Positions 23,326-31,650 of a stretch of 33,269 nucleotides of DNA are shown here, piece by piece; position 1 is the first letter of the stretch; the number at the start of each line of letters is the position of its first letter. This DNA is from Alphaproteobacteria bacterium (GTDB taxonomy: Bacteria; Pseudomonadota; Alphaproteobacteria; UBA2966). The translations under genes were made by a program, and so were the position numbers. Location: the NCBI GenBank assembly GCA_030740435.1, contig JASLXG010000091.1, positions 1 through 33,269 on the forward strand. The letters run 5' to 3'. Below the pieces are notes generated by a model that saw only the letters and a list, made by a program, of their open reading frames with translations, searched no databases and was not told the origin of the DNA.

Positions 23326-24602
23326 GAACGATAGTCCGCGTTGATCGAGATGTAGCCATGCGTCAGGTCGCAGGTCCAGACCGTGAAGCGGCCGCGGCCG
23401 ACGCCGACGTCGACGGCAATTTCGATCTCGTCGCCCTTCATGTAGGCCGCCACCGGGGCCTCGTCGTAGCCCGGCACGGCCAGGCCGCGCCTGGCGATCT
23501 CGGTGCCGCCGATGGCGATGCCAAGGCGGTCGCGGTCGGCCTTCTCGCCCGCTTTGCCCACCGCCATGACGATGCGGCCCCAGTTGGGATCGCAGCCGGC
23601 GATGGCGGTCTTGACCAAGGGTGAATTGGCGATCGAAAGGCCGATCTGCCGCGCCGCCCGGGCCGATTCGGCGCCGCGCACGTTGACGGTGACGAATTTG
23701 CCGGCGCCTTCGCCGTCGCGCACGACCTGCTGGGCGAGATCGGTCAGCACCTCGCCCAGCTTGGCCCGGAAATCCTTGAGGCAGGGATCAGTGGTGGATT
23801 TGACCGGCCGGTGGCGCGGCCCACGGGCGGTGGCGAACAGCAGCACCGTATCCGAAGTCGAGGTGTCGCTGTCGACGCTGATGGCGTTGAAGGAGCGCGC
23901 GTTGGCCGCCACCAGGCAGCGTTTGAGCACGGCTGCGGGCAGGCGGGCATCGCTAAACACGAAAGCCAGCATGGTGGCCATGTCGGGCGCGATCATGCCC
24001 GAGCCCTTGGCGATGCCGGCGATGGTCACCGGCCGGCCGCCGATCTCGGCTTGGCGACTGGCTCCCTTGGGGAAGGTGTCGGTGGTCATGATGGCCTCGG
24101 CCGCCGGCTTCCAGGCGCCCGGCTTGAGGCGACGCTTAAGTCCCCCCAGCACCCGGGTGATGCGCTGATCGGGCAGCTTCTCGCCGATCACCCCGGTCGA
24201 GGCGACGAAGACCTGGCCCGGCTGGCAGCCCACGGCCTGGGCCGCCGCCCGGGCCGTACGTTGGACGGCGGCCAGCCCGGCGGCGCCTGTGAAGGCGTTG
24301 GCGTTGCCGGAATTGACCAGCAGCGCCCGGGCCCTGCCGCCGCGCAGGGCGGCGCGGCACCAGTCGACCGGGGCGCTGGCGGTTTGCGAACGCGTGAAGA
24401 CGCCGGCCACGGTGGTGCCCGGTGCCAGTTCGGCCAGCATGACGTCTTTGCCGGCGCGGCCCCGTACAGCGGCGCTGGCGGCGGCCAGCCTGAGGCCGGC
24501 GATCTCCGGCAGTGGGCCAAAGCGGGCCGGTGCCAAAGGCGATCTGGCCGGCGCCGCCGGGGCTAAGGATTTGGCGCCTTTGCGCCTGGATTTGCCTGCC
24601 AT
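23322..24602 (-). CDS. argJ: Glutamate N-acetyltransferase / amino-acid acetyltransferase (ArgJ)
   Basis: A 426-residue bifunctional ornithine acetyltransferase of the cyclic arginine pathway. It moves the acetyl group from N-acetylornithine to glutamate and may also use acetyl-CoA. The self-cleavage site is in KGSGMIAPDMATMLAF, where cleavage before the Thr of MATM gives the alpha and beta chains and the nucleophile. Other family blocks are NSGNANAFTG, STGVIGEKLP, SVDSDTSTSD and NWGRIVMAVGKAG. The ATG at 24602 is chosen for GGAGAA upstream. The frame runs open to 25157 into secA antisense. The first ~25 residues are an extra basic tail rich in K, R, A and P not needed for the fold. Confidence 0.92.
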   Translation of the reverse strand: MAGKSRRKGAKSLAPAAPARSPLAPARFGPLPEIAGLRLAAASAAVRGRAGKDVMLAELAPGTTVAGVFTRSQTASAPVDWCRAALRGGRARALLVNSGNANAFTGAAGLAAVQRTARAAAQAVGCQPGQVFVASTGVIGEKLPDQRITRVLGGLKRRLKPGAWKPAAEAIMTTDTFPKGASRQAEIGGRPVTIAGIAKGSGMIAPDMATMLAFVFSDARLPAAVLKRCLVAANARSFNAISVDSDTSTSDTVLLFATARGPRHRPVKSTTDPCLKDFRAKLGEVLTDLAQQVVRDGEGAGKFVTVNVRGAESARAARQIGLSIANSPLVKTAIAGCDPNWGRIVMAVGKAGEKADRDRLGIAIGGTEIARRGLAVPGYDEAPVAAYMKGDEIEIAVDVGVGRGRFTVWTCDLTHGYISINADYRS

Positions 24603-24680
24603 CGCCGTTCTCCGTCTGGTTGCCTCGAGCCGGCCCCTACTATACAGCGGGCAAGCCGCCCACAAGGTGCTGCTTGGCCC

Positions 24681-24713
24681 GTGGCCGCCCCGTGGCCGCC
24701 CCGTGGCCGCCCT
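24681..24713. repeat. Three tandem 11-base repeats
   Basis: GTGGCCGCCCC occurs three times in a row (last copy ending in T) between argJ and secA. It is a short slippage-type repeat in the divergent leader region, and its function is unclear. Confidence 0.8.
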
Positions 24714-24810
24714 ATGGTTTTCGCATCGTTGACACTGCCAATCCCTGCCCTTATGTCTCAGGTCGGCCGGCCGCGGCGCCGGTTTATTTGCACCTTCCCC
24801 GAGGCTTTGC

Positions 24811-27525
24811 ATGATCGGCTCGCTGGCAAGAAAGATCTTTGGCACGGCCAACGACCGCGTGCTGCGCGAGCTCGAGGGCCCGGTGGCCGAGATCAACGCC
24901 CTGGAGCCCGAGCTCGAGGCGCTCAAGGACTTCGAACTGCGGGCCCGCACCGACTGGTTCAAGGAACGCCTGGAAGCCGGCGAAAGCCTCGACGACTTGC
25001 TGGTCGAAGCCTTCGCCACGGTGCGCGAGGCCTCCAAACGCACGCTGGGACAGCGCCACTTCGACGTCCAGTTGCTGGGCGGCATGGTGCTGCACCAGGG
25101 CCGCATCGCCGAGATGGCAACCGGCGAGGGCAAGACCCTGGTGTCTACGCTGCCCATCTACCTCAACGCCCTCGAGGGCCGCGGCGTGCATCTGGTCACG
25201 GTCAACGACTACCTGGCCCAGCGCGACGCCGAGTGGATGGGCGAGATCTACAGCTTCCTGGGCCTCAGCGTGGGCTGCATCGTGCACGGCCTCGACGACG
25301 ACGAACGCCGCGTCGCCTATGGCGCCGACGTGACCTACGGCACCAACAACGAATTCGGCTTCGACTATTTGCGCGATAACATGAAATTCGCGCTCGAAGA
25401 CATGGTACAGCGCGATTTCGGCTACGCCATCGTCGACGAGGTCGATTCCATCCTGATCGACGAGGCGCGCACGCCGCTGATCATCTCCGGTCCGGCCGAG
25501 GACTCGTCCGAGCTCTACCACCAGATCGACCGGATCATCCCCAAGCTCGGTGAGGACGACTTCGAGCTCGACGAGAAATCGCGCACGGTTTCGCTCAGCG
25601 ACGACGGCGTCGAGCACGCCGAGGAGCTGCTCAAGGACAGCGGCTTCCTCTCCGAGGGCGGACTCTACGACATCGCCAACGTTTCCGTCGTCCACCACGT
25701 CAACCAGGCGCTCCGGGCGCACAAGCTGTTTGCCGCCGACACCGACTACATCGTCAAGGACAACAAGGTCATCATCATCGACGAATTCACCGGCCGCATG
25801 ATGGAAGGCCGGCGCTATTCCGAGGGCCTGCACCAGGCGCTCGAGGCCAAGGAAGGCGTCTCGGTGCAGCAGGAAAACCAGACCCTGGCCTCGATCACCT
25901 TCCAGAACTACTTCCGGCTCTACGAGAAACTGGCCGGCATGACCGGCACCGCCGCCACCGAGGCGGCCGAGTTCGCCGACATCTACAAGCTCGAAGTGGT
26001 GCAGGCACCGACCAACCTGGTCTGCATCCGCGACGACGCCGACGACGAGGTCTACCGCACGGCCGAGGAAAAATACCAGGCCATCATCGAATTGATCGAG
26101 GACTGCCAGGAACGCGGCCAGCCCATGCTGATCGGCACCGTCTCGATCGACAAGTCGGAGGAACTGGCAGCCAAGCTCAAGGAGCGCCAGATCCCGCACA
26201 ACGTGCTGAATGCCCGCTACCACGAACAAGAAGCGCAGATCATCGCCCAGGCCGGCCGCACCGGCGGCATCACCATCGCCACCAACATGGCCGGCCGCGG
26301 CACCGACATCCAGCTCGGCGGCAACCCCGACATGCGGCTGCGTATCGAGCTCCCGGACGACGCCGACGAGGCCGGGCGGGCCGAACTCGAGGCCACCATC
26401 GCGACTGAGACGGCGACCGAGAAGGCAGAGGTCATTGCCGCCGGCGGCCTCTACGTAGTGGGCACCGAGCGCCACGAAAGCCGGCGCATCGACAACCAGT
26501 TGCGCGGCCGTTCGGGCCGCCAGGGCGATCCCGGGGCCTCCAGTTTCTATCTCAGCCTGGAAGACGACCTGATGCGCATCTTCGGCTCCGAGCGCATGGA
26601 CTCGATGCTGCAGAAACTCGGCCTCCAGGAAGGCGAGGCCATCGTCCACCCCTGGATCAACAAGGCGCTCGAGAAAGCCCAGCAGAAGGTCGAGGCTCGC
26701 AACTTCGACATCCGCAAGAATTTGCTGAAGTTCGACGACGTGATGAACGACCAGCGCAAGGTGATCTACGAGCAGCGCATCGACCTGATGCGCGCCGAGG
26801 AGGTCAGCGAGACCATCGCCGACATGCGCCACGACGTCATGGAAGGCCTGGTCAAGCGCCATATTCCCGAAAAAGCCTATTCCGAGGAGTGGCAGACAGA
26901 GGCCCTCGAGAGCGAACTCGAGCGGGTGCTGGGGCTGAAGCTGCCGATCGGGGAATGGGCCGGCGAGGAGGGCGTCGCCGAGACCGAAATAGAAGAGCGC
27001 GTGCAAGCCGAGGCCGACCGGCGCATGGCCGAAAAGGCGGCCAACTACGGCCGCGAGCTGTGGCGCCTGGTGGAGAAGAACCTGCTGCTGCAGCTCCTCG
27101 ACCAGCACTGGAAGGAGCACTTGCTCTCGCTCGACCACCTGCGCCAGGGCATCGGCCTCAGGGCCTATGGCCAGCGCGATCCCCTCAACGAATACAAGCG
27201 CGAGGCCTTCGACCTTTTCGAAACCACGCTTTCTGGCCTTCGCGAACAGGTGACGACGCTGCTGGCCCACGTCGAGCTGCACCTCGACCAGGACCAGCCC
27301 ATTCCCGAACGCGAGGCCCCCAGCGCCACCCTGGAAAGCCACTTCGATCCGATATCGGGCGACGACCAGATGGCCGAACTCGAACTGACCGCCGCCTTGG
27401 CGCCCCCGCGGCCCAGCGAGCCCGATCCCCAGGATCCCGCCACCTGGGGCAAGGTGCCGCGCAACTCGGCCTGCCCTTGCGGCTCGGGCAAAAAGTACAA
27501 GCACTGCCACGGCCGCGCAGCCTAG
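24811..27525 (+). CDS. secA: Preprotein translocase ATPase SecA
   Basis: A 904-residue SecA, the motor that drives unfolded preproteins through SecYEG. It shows Walker A in [15 protein letters not shown] (about residues 100-113), the DEAD-like [16 protein letters not shown], the preprotein-crosslinking region, [19 protein letters not shown], the motif VI region ([20 protein letters not shown]), and the helical scaffold [19 protein letters not shown]. It ends in [14 protein letters not shown] (residues about 885-898), the zinc motif that contacts SecB. Length is normal for alphaproteobacteria. GAGG precedes the ATG. In many relatives a peptidyl-prolyl isomerase gene lies between argJ and secA, but here there is none. 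Confidence 0.97.
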   Translation: MIGSLARKIFGTANDRVLRELEGPVAEINALEPELEALKDFELRARTDWFKERLEAGESLDDLLVEAFATVREASKRTLGQRHFDVQLLGGMVLHQGRIAEMATGEGKTLVSTLPIYLNALEGRGVHLVTVNDYLAQRDAEWMGEIYSFLGLSVGCIVHGLDDDERRVAYGADVTYGTNNEFGFDYLRDNMKFALEDMVQRDFGYAIVDEVDSILIDEARTPLIISGPAEDSSELYHQIDRIIPKLGEDDFELDEKSRTVSLSDDGVEHAEELLKDSGFLSEGGLYDIANVSVVHHVNQALRAHKLFAADTDYIVKDNKVIIIDEFTGRMMEGRRYSEGLHQALEAKEGVSVQQENQTLASITFQNYFRLYEKLAGMTGTAATEAAEFADIYKLEVVQAPTNLVCIRDDADDEVYRTAEEKYQAIIELIEDCQERGQPMLIGTVSIDKSEELAAKLKERQIPHNVLNARYHEQEAQIIAQAGRTGGITIATNMAGRGTDIQLGGNPDMRLRIELPDDADEAGRAELEATIATETATEKAEVIAAGGLYVVGTERHESRRIDNQLRGRSGRQGDPGASSFYLSLEDDLMRIFGSERMDSMLQKLGLQEGEAIVHPWINKALEKAQQKVEARNFDIRKNLLKFDDVMNDQRKVIYEQRIDLMRAEEVSETIADMRHDVMEGLVKRHIPEKAYSEEWQTEALESELERVLGLKLPIGEWAGEEGVAETEIEERVQAEADRRMAEKAANYGRELWRLVEKNLLLQLLDQHWKEHLLSLDHLRQGIGLRAYGQRDPLNEYKREAFDLFETTLSGLREQVTTLLAHVELHLDQDQPIPEREAPSATLESHFDPISGDDQMAELELTAALAPPRPSEPDPQDPATWGKVPRNSACPCGSGKKYKHCHGRAA

Positions 27526-27561
27526 GGCTGATTTTGGTATGCGGGTGCGGCCCGCCGGGGG

Positions 27562-28596
27562 TCAGGGCTCGAGCAGCACCTTGCACTGGTCGCCGGGGGT
27601 TTTCAGTTCTTCGAAAGCCGCCGAAAAACCCGCGAAATCGACGAAGTGGCTGGCCATGGCGCCGGGATCGATACGTCCCGCGGCCAGCATGTCGAGGGTG
27701 AATTCGAAGTCCTGGCGGCGGTAGCAATAGACGTACCTGAGAGAAAGTTCCTTGGTGATGGCCTTGGCCGGAATGGTGGTGTCGGGCGCCATGCAGACCC
27801 CGGCCACGACGATACGGCCATATAGCGGCGCGTAGTCCATGCAAAGCTGTTGCGAGCCCGGCACGCCGACGCAGTCGAAGATGACGTTGGCCCGGCTGCC
27901 GGCCACCTCCTTGCAGGCGGCGACGACGTTCTCCGAACTGGCATCAATACAACGGGTAGCGCCGAAGCCGGCGGCGGCCGCGGCGCGGGCCGGCGAGAGG
28001 TCGGAGACGCAGACCTGGCGGGCGCCAAAAAAACGCGCCCACAGCGTCACCGCGGCGCCGATGGGGCCGGCGCCGACCACCAGCACGGCGTCGCCGGGCT
28101 GCAGCCCCGCCGCCTCGACGGCGTGAAGGCCGACGGCCAGGGGCTCGACCAGGGCGCCGGTACGATAATCGACACTCTCGGGCAGCCGCATGGCCTGGTC
28201 GGCGCCCACCCGCAGGTATTCGGCATAGGCGCCAGGGAGCTTGCCCAGCCCCGTGGACACGACGTCTTTGCAGCGGTGGCCGTGGCCGCTCAGGCACATC
28301 TCGCAGCGGCCGCAGGAAAGATAGGGCAGCGCACAGATGCGCTCGCCCTCGCGCCAGCCCTCGACACCGGCGCCCAGGGCTACGATATCGCCGGCGAATT
28401 CGTGGCCCAGGATGGTGCCCTCGGCCAGCGGTGTCATGCCGCCAGCACGGTCGCGCACCTGGGCCATATGCAGGTCCGAGCCGCAGATGCCCGAGGTCCG
28501 GACGCGCAACAAAAGCTCACCCTCCAGGGGCTCGGGATCGGCCACCGTCTCGATCGCCAGGGGCTCGTCGGGAGCCTTGAACACCGCCGCTTTCAT
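27562..28596 (-). CDS. Zinc-dependent alcohol dehydrogenase (MDR family)
   Basis: A 344-residue medium-chain dehydrogenase. Catalytic zinc ligands lie in GICGSDLH (Cys38 region) and GHEFAG, and the structural zinc site is the four-cysteine lobe CGRCEMCLSGHGHRC. The Rossmann motif is VVGAGPIGAAV. The pattern fits the threonine/sorbitol/glucose dehydrogenase branch acting on polyols or sugar-like alcohols with NAD(P)+. The exact substrate is unknown. The start at 28596 has GGAGGTG upstream, and an earlier in-frame start adds 12 residues with no family match. It converges on secA with 36 bases between the stops. Confidence 0.9.
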   Translation of the reverse strand: MKAAVFKAPDEPLAIETVADPEPLEGELLLRVRTSGICGSDLHMAQVRDRAGGMTPLAEGTILGHEFAGDIVALGAGVEGWREGERICALPYLSCGRCEMCLSGHGHRCKDVVSTGLGKLPGAYAEYLRVGADQAMRLPESVDYRTGALVEPLAVGLHAVEAAGLQPGDAVLVVGAGPIGAAVTLWARFFGARQVCVSDLSPARAAAAAGFGATRCIDASSENVVAACKEVAGSRANVIFDCVGVPGSQQLCMDYAPLYGRIVVAGVCMAPDTTIPAKAITKELSLRYVYCYRRQDFEFTLDMLAAGRIDPGAMASHFVDFAGFSAAFEELKTPGDQCKVLLEP

Positions 28597-28673
28597 GCCG
28601 CACCTCCACTTCGACCAGATCCAGGGTGGCACGAAAAATGGACGGGCTCAATCGGGCCCAGCGGCGCCTTAAA

Positions 28674-28964
28674 TTAAGTCAGGGAAACCACCGCCGCCAG
28701 AGCGGCGATGCCGAGCACTATCATGCCGCCAAGCCGGATGGTCAGTTTGTCGGAGAGCGCGGCCAAGTCACGTTTCAACTCGGTCTCGAGTTCCTTGAGG
28801 TCCTGCTTTGTTGCAGCCTCCAGTTCCTTGAGGTCCTGCTTAGTGGCCAGGGAATCGGAAACCACCGAGACCAGGGCTTCCGCCTGCACCCGGGCTTGGT
28901 CATGGGTGAAGCCGGCGGCCTCGAGTCTCTCAGCGTAAGCCAACGTGTCGAAGGCGATAGTCAT
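28674..28964 (-). CDS. CCDC90/DUF1640-type small coiled-coil membrane protein
   Basis: A 96-residue protein. Residues 1-40 resemble the DUF1640 start (FDTLAYAERLEAAGFTHDQA), about 41-72 form a charged coiled coil containing two tandem copies of TKQDLKELE, and 77-95 are one membrane helix (GGMIVLGIAALAAVVSL). The family is related to the mitochondrial CCDC90/MCUR1 proteins and is common in alphaproteobacteria and phage-like islands. Its bacterial role is not established. There is no clear ribosome-binding site. The two DNA repeats (about 28790-28845) show the coiled coil grew by duplication. Confidence 0.8.
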   Translation of the reverse strand: MTIAFDTLAYAERLEAAGFTHDQARVQAEALVSVVSDSLATKQDLKELEAATKQDLKELETELKRDLAALSDKLTIRLGGMIVLGIAALAAVVSLT

Positions 28965-29023
28965 GGTGGAAGTTTACGTGCCAAAGCGCTGCAAAACAAC
29001 GCCCAAGGGCCGCCTCGCGGCCC

Positions 29024-29425
29024 TCACGGGGGATCGATATATGGCTTGATGTCCAGCAACGGCGTGCCATCTCGGCAATCGAGGGCGCTTACCGTAAGCA
29101 CGTTCCCCTCCACTTTCAGAAGCTTCACGGTGCTCAAGGCGATGGGGTTTGGACGCATGGGGGAACGTAGCGCAAAAACGCCGAATTTCTCCTTGGTTTC
29201 GGACCACCTGGGAACTCTCTGCAAGGCGGAGCGGTCGGCTTCGTCAAACCAATAGAGAACTTGGATACGGCTATTGTCCTCAATGCCTTTCAGCGCTGGC
29301 AACATTTCCGGGTCCAGCACAATCCGGGACACGCCGTTTTTCGGGCGTGCCTGGCCAGGACATTCCGCGACGGTTTTGCAGGCTGTCCGTATCGTGCCGA
29401 TGAAGTGAACTGTAGCAGAGTTCAT
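29024..29425 (-). CDS. trmO: tRNA m6t6A37 methyltransferase TrmO (TsaA-like)
   Basis: A 133-residue protein of the TrmO/YaeB family, which methylates N6-threonylcarbamoyladenosine at position 37 of certain tRNAs using SAM. Family marks are FIGTIRT near the start, then VLYWFDEADRSAL, and the key FALRSPMRPNPIALSTVKLL followed by ALDCRDGTPLLDIKPY. It lacks the C-terminal extension of E. coli TrmO (about 235 residues), as many short bacterial and archaeal homologues do. The ATG at 29425 gives the family N-terminus. The upstream frame to 29485 runs through the hairpin terminator and is not coding. Confidence 0.88.
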   Translation of the reverse strand: MNSATVHFIGTIRTACKTVAECPGQARPKNGVSRIVLDPEMLPALKGIEDNSRIQVLYWFDEADRSALQRVPRWSETKEKFGVFALRSPMRPNPIALSTVKLLKVEGNVLTVSALDCRDGTPLLDIKPYIDPP

Positions 29426-29446
29426 TTGTCGGGATCCCTTGCCAGC

Positions 29447-29477
29447 AAAAAAAAGGCCGGGCTCAAAAGAGCCCGGC
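29447..29477 (-). terminator. Rho-independent terminator of the candidate small RNA
   Basis: On the minus strand a perfect 9-bp GC-rich stem (arms GCCGGGCTC and GAGCCCGGC, at 29469-29477 and 29456-29464) with a TTTT loop is followed by eight T residues (29454-29447). It could end a short transcript from the hairpin-rich region or readthrough from lysR, and it shields trmO from both. Confidence 0.92.
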
Positions 29478-29630
29478 AAGTTCAACAGGGAGGCAATACG
29501 TCTGGGAGACGTATCGGACCGGCAAAAATGCGCTCCGGTCCGGTTCCGGGTGTTGCGCCCGGAACAGAACGAATGCTGCGATGCAACATCCGCCGTGGCC
29601 TATAGATGGGGTTACGGGCGGCAAAAGACC
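29447..29630 (-). ncRNA. Candidate small RNA of stacked hairpins
   Basis: No gene fits this region, yet on the minus strand it holds abutting perfect or near-perfect hairpins: 29543-29565 (8-bp stem), 29515-29542 (8-bp) and 29496-29514 (8-bp, CCC loop), plus one at 29573-29589 (7-bp with one G-U) and a possible outer stem at 29590-29621. A strong terminator follows. Two CUCCC/CCUCCC motifs, one in the loop at 29504-29508 and one in the linker at 29488-29493, are complementary to Shine-Dalgarno sequences, as in several alphaproteobacterial trans-acting RNAs. The 5' end is estimated from an AATATA element near 29636-29640 and is uncertain. I could not match it to a known family by eye. Confidence 0.5.
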
Positions 29631-29648
29631 ACCATATATTGTGCAAAT

Positions 29649-29673
29649 CAGCTATGCGTCTAATGCATAGCTG
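29649..29673. promoter_or_regulatory. Inverted repeat between lysR and the candidate small RNA
   Basis: Perfect 9-base arms (CAGCTATGC and GCATAGCTG) with a 7-base spacer lie 15 bases beyond the lysR stop codon and just upstream of the estimated small-RNA start. It may be an operator or a weak lysR terminator (no T-run follows). Its spacer reads TTAGAC on the minus strand, a possible weak -35. Confidence 0.5.
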
Positions 29674-29688
29674 GGAACGGGTGCCTTC

Positions 29689-30579
29689 TCAGAAATGCCA
29701 CTCGGCCACTTTGCGGATCAAGAAATCCCGGAAAATTCCGATTCTAAGGGAATCACGCAATTCCTCGGGATAGACGAAATAGGTGTCGAATTGAGGACCT
29801 TCGAGGTCCGGTAATATCTGCGTGATGCGGTTGTTGCCCCGCACCATATAGTCCGGAATGGCGCCGATGCCGACGCCGGATTCGACGGCCAGCAGCAGGC
29901 CGTAGACGTTGTTGACGCGCAGCACCGGCCGGCGGCTGGCGGGATCCGCGGTACCGGCGGCGATCAGCCAGTTGACGTTGGCGATGTAGGACGGTGCCTC
30001 CTCGCCGTAGATGATCAGGCGGTGGTGGTCCAGGTCCTCAGGCCTTTGCGGCGTGCCGAAGCGCTGCAGGTATTCCGGCGCGGCGTAGACGTGGTGATGG
30101 AAGGTCATCAGCTTGCGCTGCACCAGGTCGGGCTGTACCGGCAGGCGCATGCGGATGGCGACATCGGCCTCGCGCATGGAGAGGTCGAGTTCCCTGTCGG
30201 TGACCACGATGTGGACGTTGATGTCGGGGTAATGCTCGAGAAACTCGCCGATGCGCGGCGTCAGCCAAGTCGAGCCGAAGCCGACGGTGGCCGAGATGGT
30301 CAATTCGCCGCTGGGCTTTTCCTTGGCCTCGGTAAGCAGCGCCTCGGTCATGGCGATGCGAGCCGACATCTCGTGGGCGGCACGGAACAGCGTCTCGCCC
30401 TGGGCCGTCAGCTTGAGGCCCCGGGCGTGGCGGTGGAAGAGCAGCACGTTGAGGTCTTCCTCCAGCGCCGCCACCTGGCGGCTCACCGCCGACTGACTGA
30501 GGCTCAAGAGCTCACCGGCATGGGTGAAGCTGCCGGCATCGGCAACGGCGTGGAAGATTTTTATCTTGTTCCAGTTCAT
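29689..30579 (-). CDS. LysR-family transcriptional regulator
   Basis: A 296-residue regulator. The winged HTH occupies residues 1-60 (KIFHAVADAGSFTHAGELL, SQSAVSRQVAALEEDLNVLLF), followed by a linker helix and a periplasmic-binding-like effector domain starting near residue 90 (GELTISATVGFGSTWLTPRI). The N-terminal helix and effector domain fit the LysR type that acts as a tetramer and binds a small coinducer, which is unknown here. It sits 17 bases after trxB on the same strand, so it is probably cotranscribed with thioredoxin reductase. A role in redox or sulfur response is only an inference. Confidence 0.9.
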   Translation of the reverse strand: MNWNKIKIFHAVADAGSFTHAGELLSLSQSAVSRQVAALEEDLNVLLFHRHARGLKLTAQGETLFRAAHEMSARIAMTEALLTEAKEKPSGELTISATVGFGSTWLTPRIGEFLEHYPDINVHIVVTDRELDLSMREADVAIRMRLPVQPDLVQRKLMTFHHHVYAAPEYLQRFGTPQRPEDLDHHRLIIYGEEAPSYIANVNWLIAAGTADPASRRPVLRVNNVYGLLLAVESGVGIGAIPDYMVRGNNRITQILPDLEGPQFDTYFVYPEELRDSLRIGIFRDFLIRKVAEWHF

Positions 30580-30596
30580 GGCCGAATTCCGGCCAT

Positions 30597-31568
30597 CTAC
30601 TCGGCCGCCGCGGCGGTTTCAGCAGCCTCCTTGGCGGCGACGAACTTTTCCGCCTCCAATGCCGCCATGCAGCCGGTGCCGGCCGCCGTCACGGCCTGGC
30701 GGTAGATCTTGTCCTGGACGTCGCCGGCGGCAAAGACGCCGGGCACGCTGGTGGCCGTGGAATCGGCCGCGGTGACGATGTAGCCCTCATCGTCCATCTC
30801 GACCTGGCCCTGGAAAACCTCGGTGGCCGGGGCGTGACCGATGGCCACGAAAACACCGTGTACGGCGAGCTCGCTGCGGGTTTCGGTCTTGACGTTGCGC
30901 AGCCGCACCGAGGTGACACCGGGCGGGTCTTCGTCGCCCATGATCTCCTCGACCACACTGTCCCATGCGACGTCGATCTTGTCGTGCTCGAGCAGGCGGC
31001 GCTGCAGGATCTTCTCGGCCCTGAGCTCGTCGCGCCGGTGAACCAGCGTCACCCGGTCGGCGTGATTGGTGAGATAGAGCGCCTCCTCGACGGCGGTGTT
31101 GCCGCCCCCCACCACCGCCACCTCCTTGCCGCGGTAAAAGAAGCCGTCGCAAGTGGCGCAGGCCGAGACGCCGAAACCCTGGAAGCGGCCCTCGCTCTCC
31201 AAGCCCAGCCAGCGCGCCTGGGCGCCGGTGCTGATGATCACGGCATCGCCGCTGTAGCACGCCCCCGAATCGCCTACGGCCTGGAAGGGCCAGGCTTTGA
31301 GGTCGACCCCGACGATGATGTCGTCCGCCATCTCGGTGCCCACGGCCCGGGCCTGGGCCTCCATCTGCTCCATCAGCCAGGGGCCCTGGATGACCTCGGC
31401 AAAGCCGGGGAAGTTCTCGACGTCGGTGGTGATGGTCATCTGGCCGCCGGGCTGCAGGCCGCGCACCACCAGGGGCTCGAGCCCGGCCCGGGCGGCATAG
31501 ATCGCCGCCGTATAGCCGGCCGGCCCGGAACCGATGATGAGGACCTTGCTGTGCTGGGTAACGCTCAT
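30597..31568 (-). CDS. trxB: Thioredoxin reductase
   Basis: A 323-residue flavoprotein that reduces thioredoxin with NADPH. FAD-binding GSGPAG is at residues 13-18, the redox-active disulfide CATC at 137-140, the NADPH-binding GGGNTAVEEAL near 154-164 with VHRRDELRAEK downstream, and the second FAD motif GVFAAGDVQD near 283. It has the short Ala/Glu C-terminal tail (KEAAETAAAAE) often seen in alphaproteobacteria. lysR follows after 17 bases. Confidence 0.96.
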   Translation of the reverse strand: MSVTQHSKVLIIGSGPAGYTAAIYAARAGLEPLVVRGLQPGGQMTITTDVENFPGFAEVIQGPWLMEQMEAQARAVGTEMADDIIVGVDLKAWPFQAVGDSGACYSGDAVIISTGAQARWLGLESEGRFQGFGVSACATCDGFFYRGKEVAVVGGGNTAVEEALYLTNHADRVTLVHRRDELRAEKILQRRLLEHDKIDVAWDSVVEEIMGDEDPPGVTSVRLRNVKTETRSELAVHGVFVAIGHAPATEVFQGQVEMDDEGYIVTAADSTATSVPGVFAAGDVQDKIYRQAVTAAGTGCMAALEAEKFVAAKEAAETAAAAE

Positions 31569-31650
31569 GGTTCGATAACCCCGGGTTGGCCGATGGCTTG
31601 ATGGCTCAGTATGTATAACCTAGCGCTTGGCGCCGCAAGGGATGGGCGGG

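Noticed and set aside
24603-25157. Upstream extension of the argJ frame
   Set aside because: It runs antisense into the start of secA and lacks family similarity, and the ATG at 24602 has GGAGAA.
24784-27510. 908-codon open frame antisense to secA
   Set aside because: secA is unmistakable on the plus strand. The antisense protein is rich in V, L, G, D and H with no family motif, the usual shadow of GC-rich coding DNA.
29447-29630. 6S RNA as an identity for the hairpin region
   Set aside because: 6S RNA is one long bulged hairpin with a central bubble, whereas here there is a row of short independent hairpins.
29439-29663. Plus-strand small ORFs over the hairpin region
   Set aside because: Low-complexity basic products with no ribosome-binding site, and the region is dominated by minus-strand RNA structure with a terminator.
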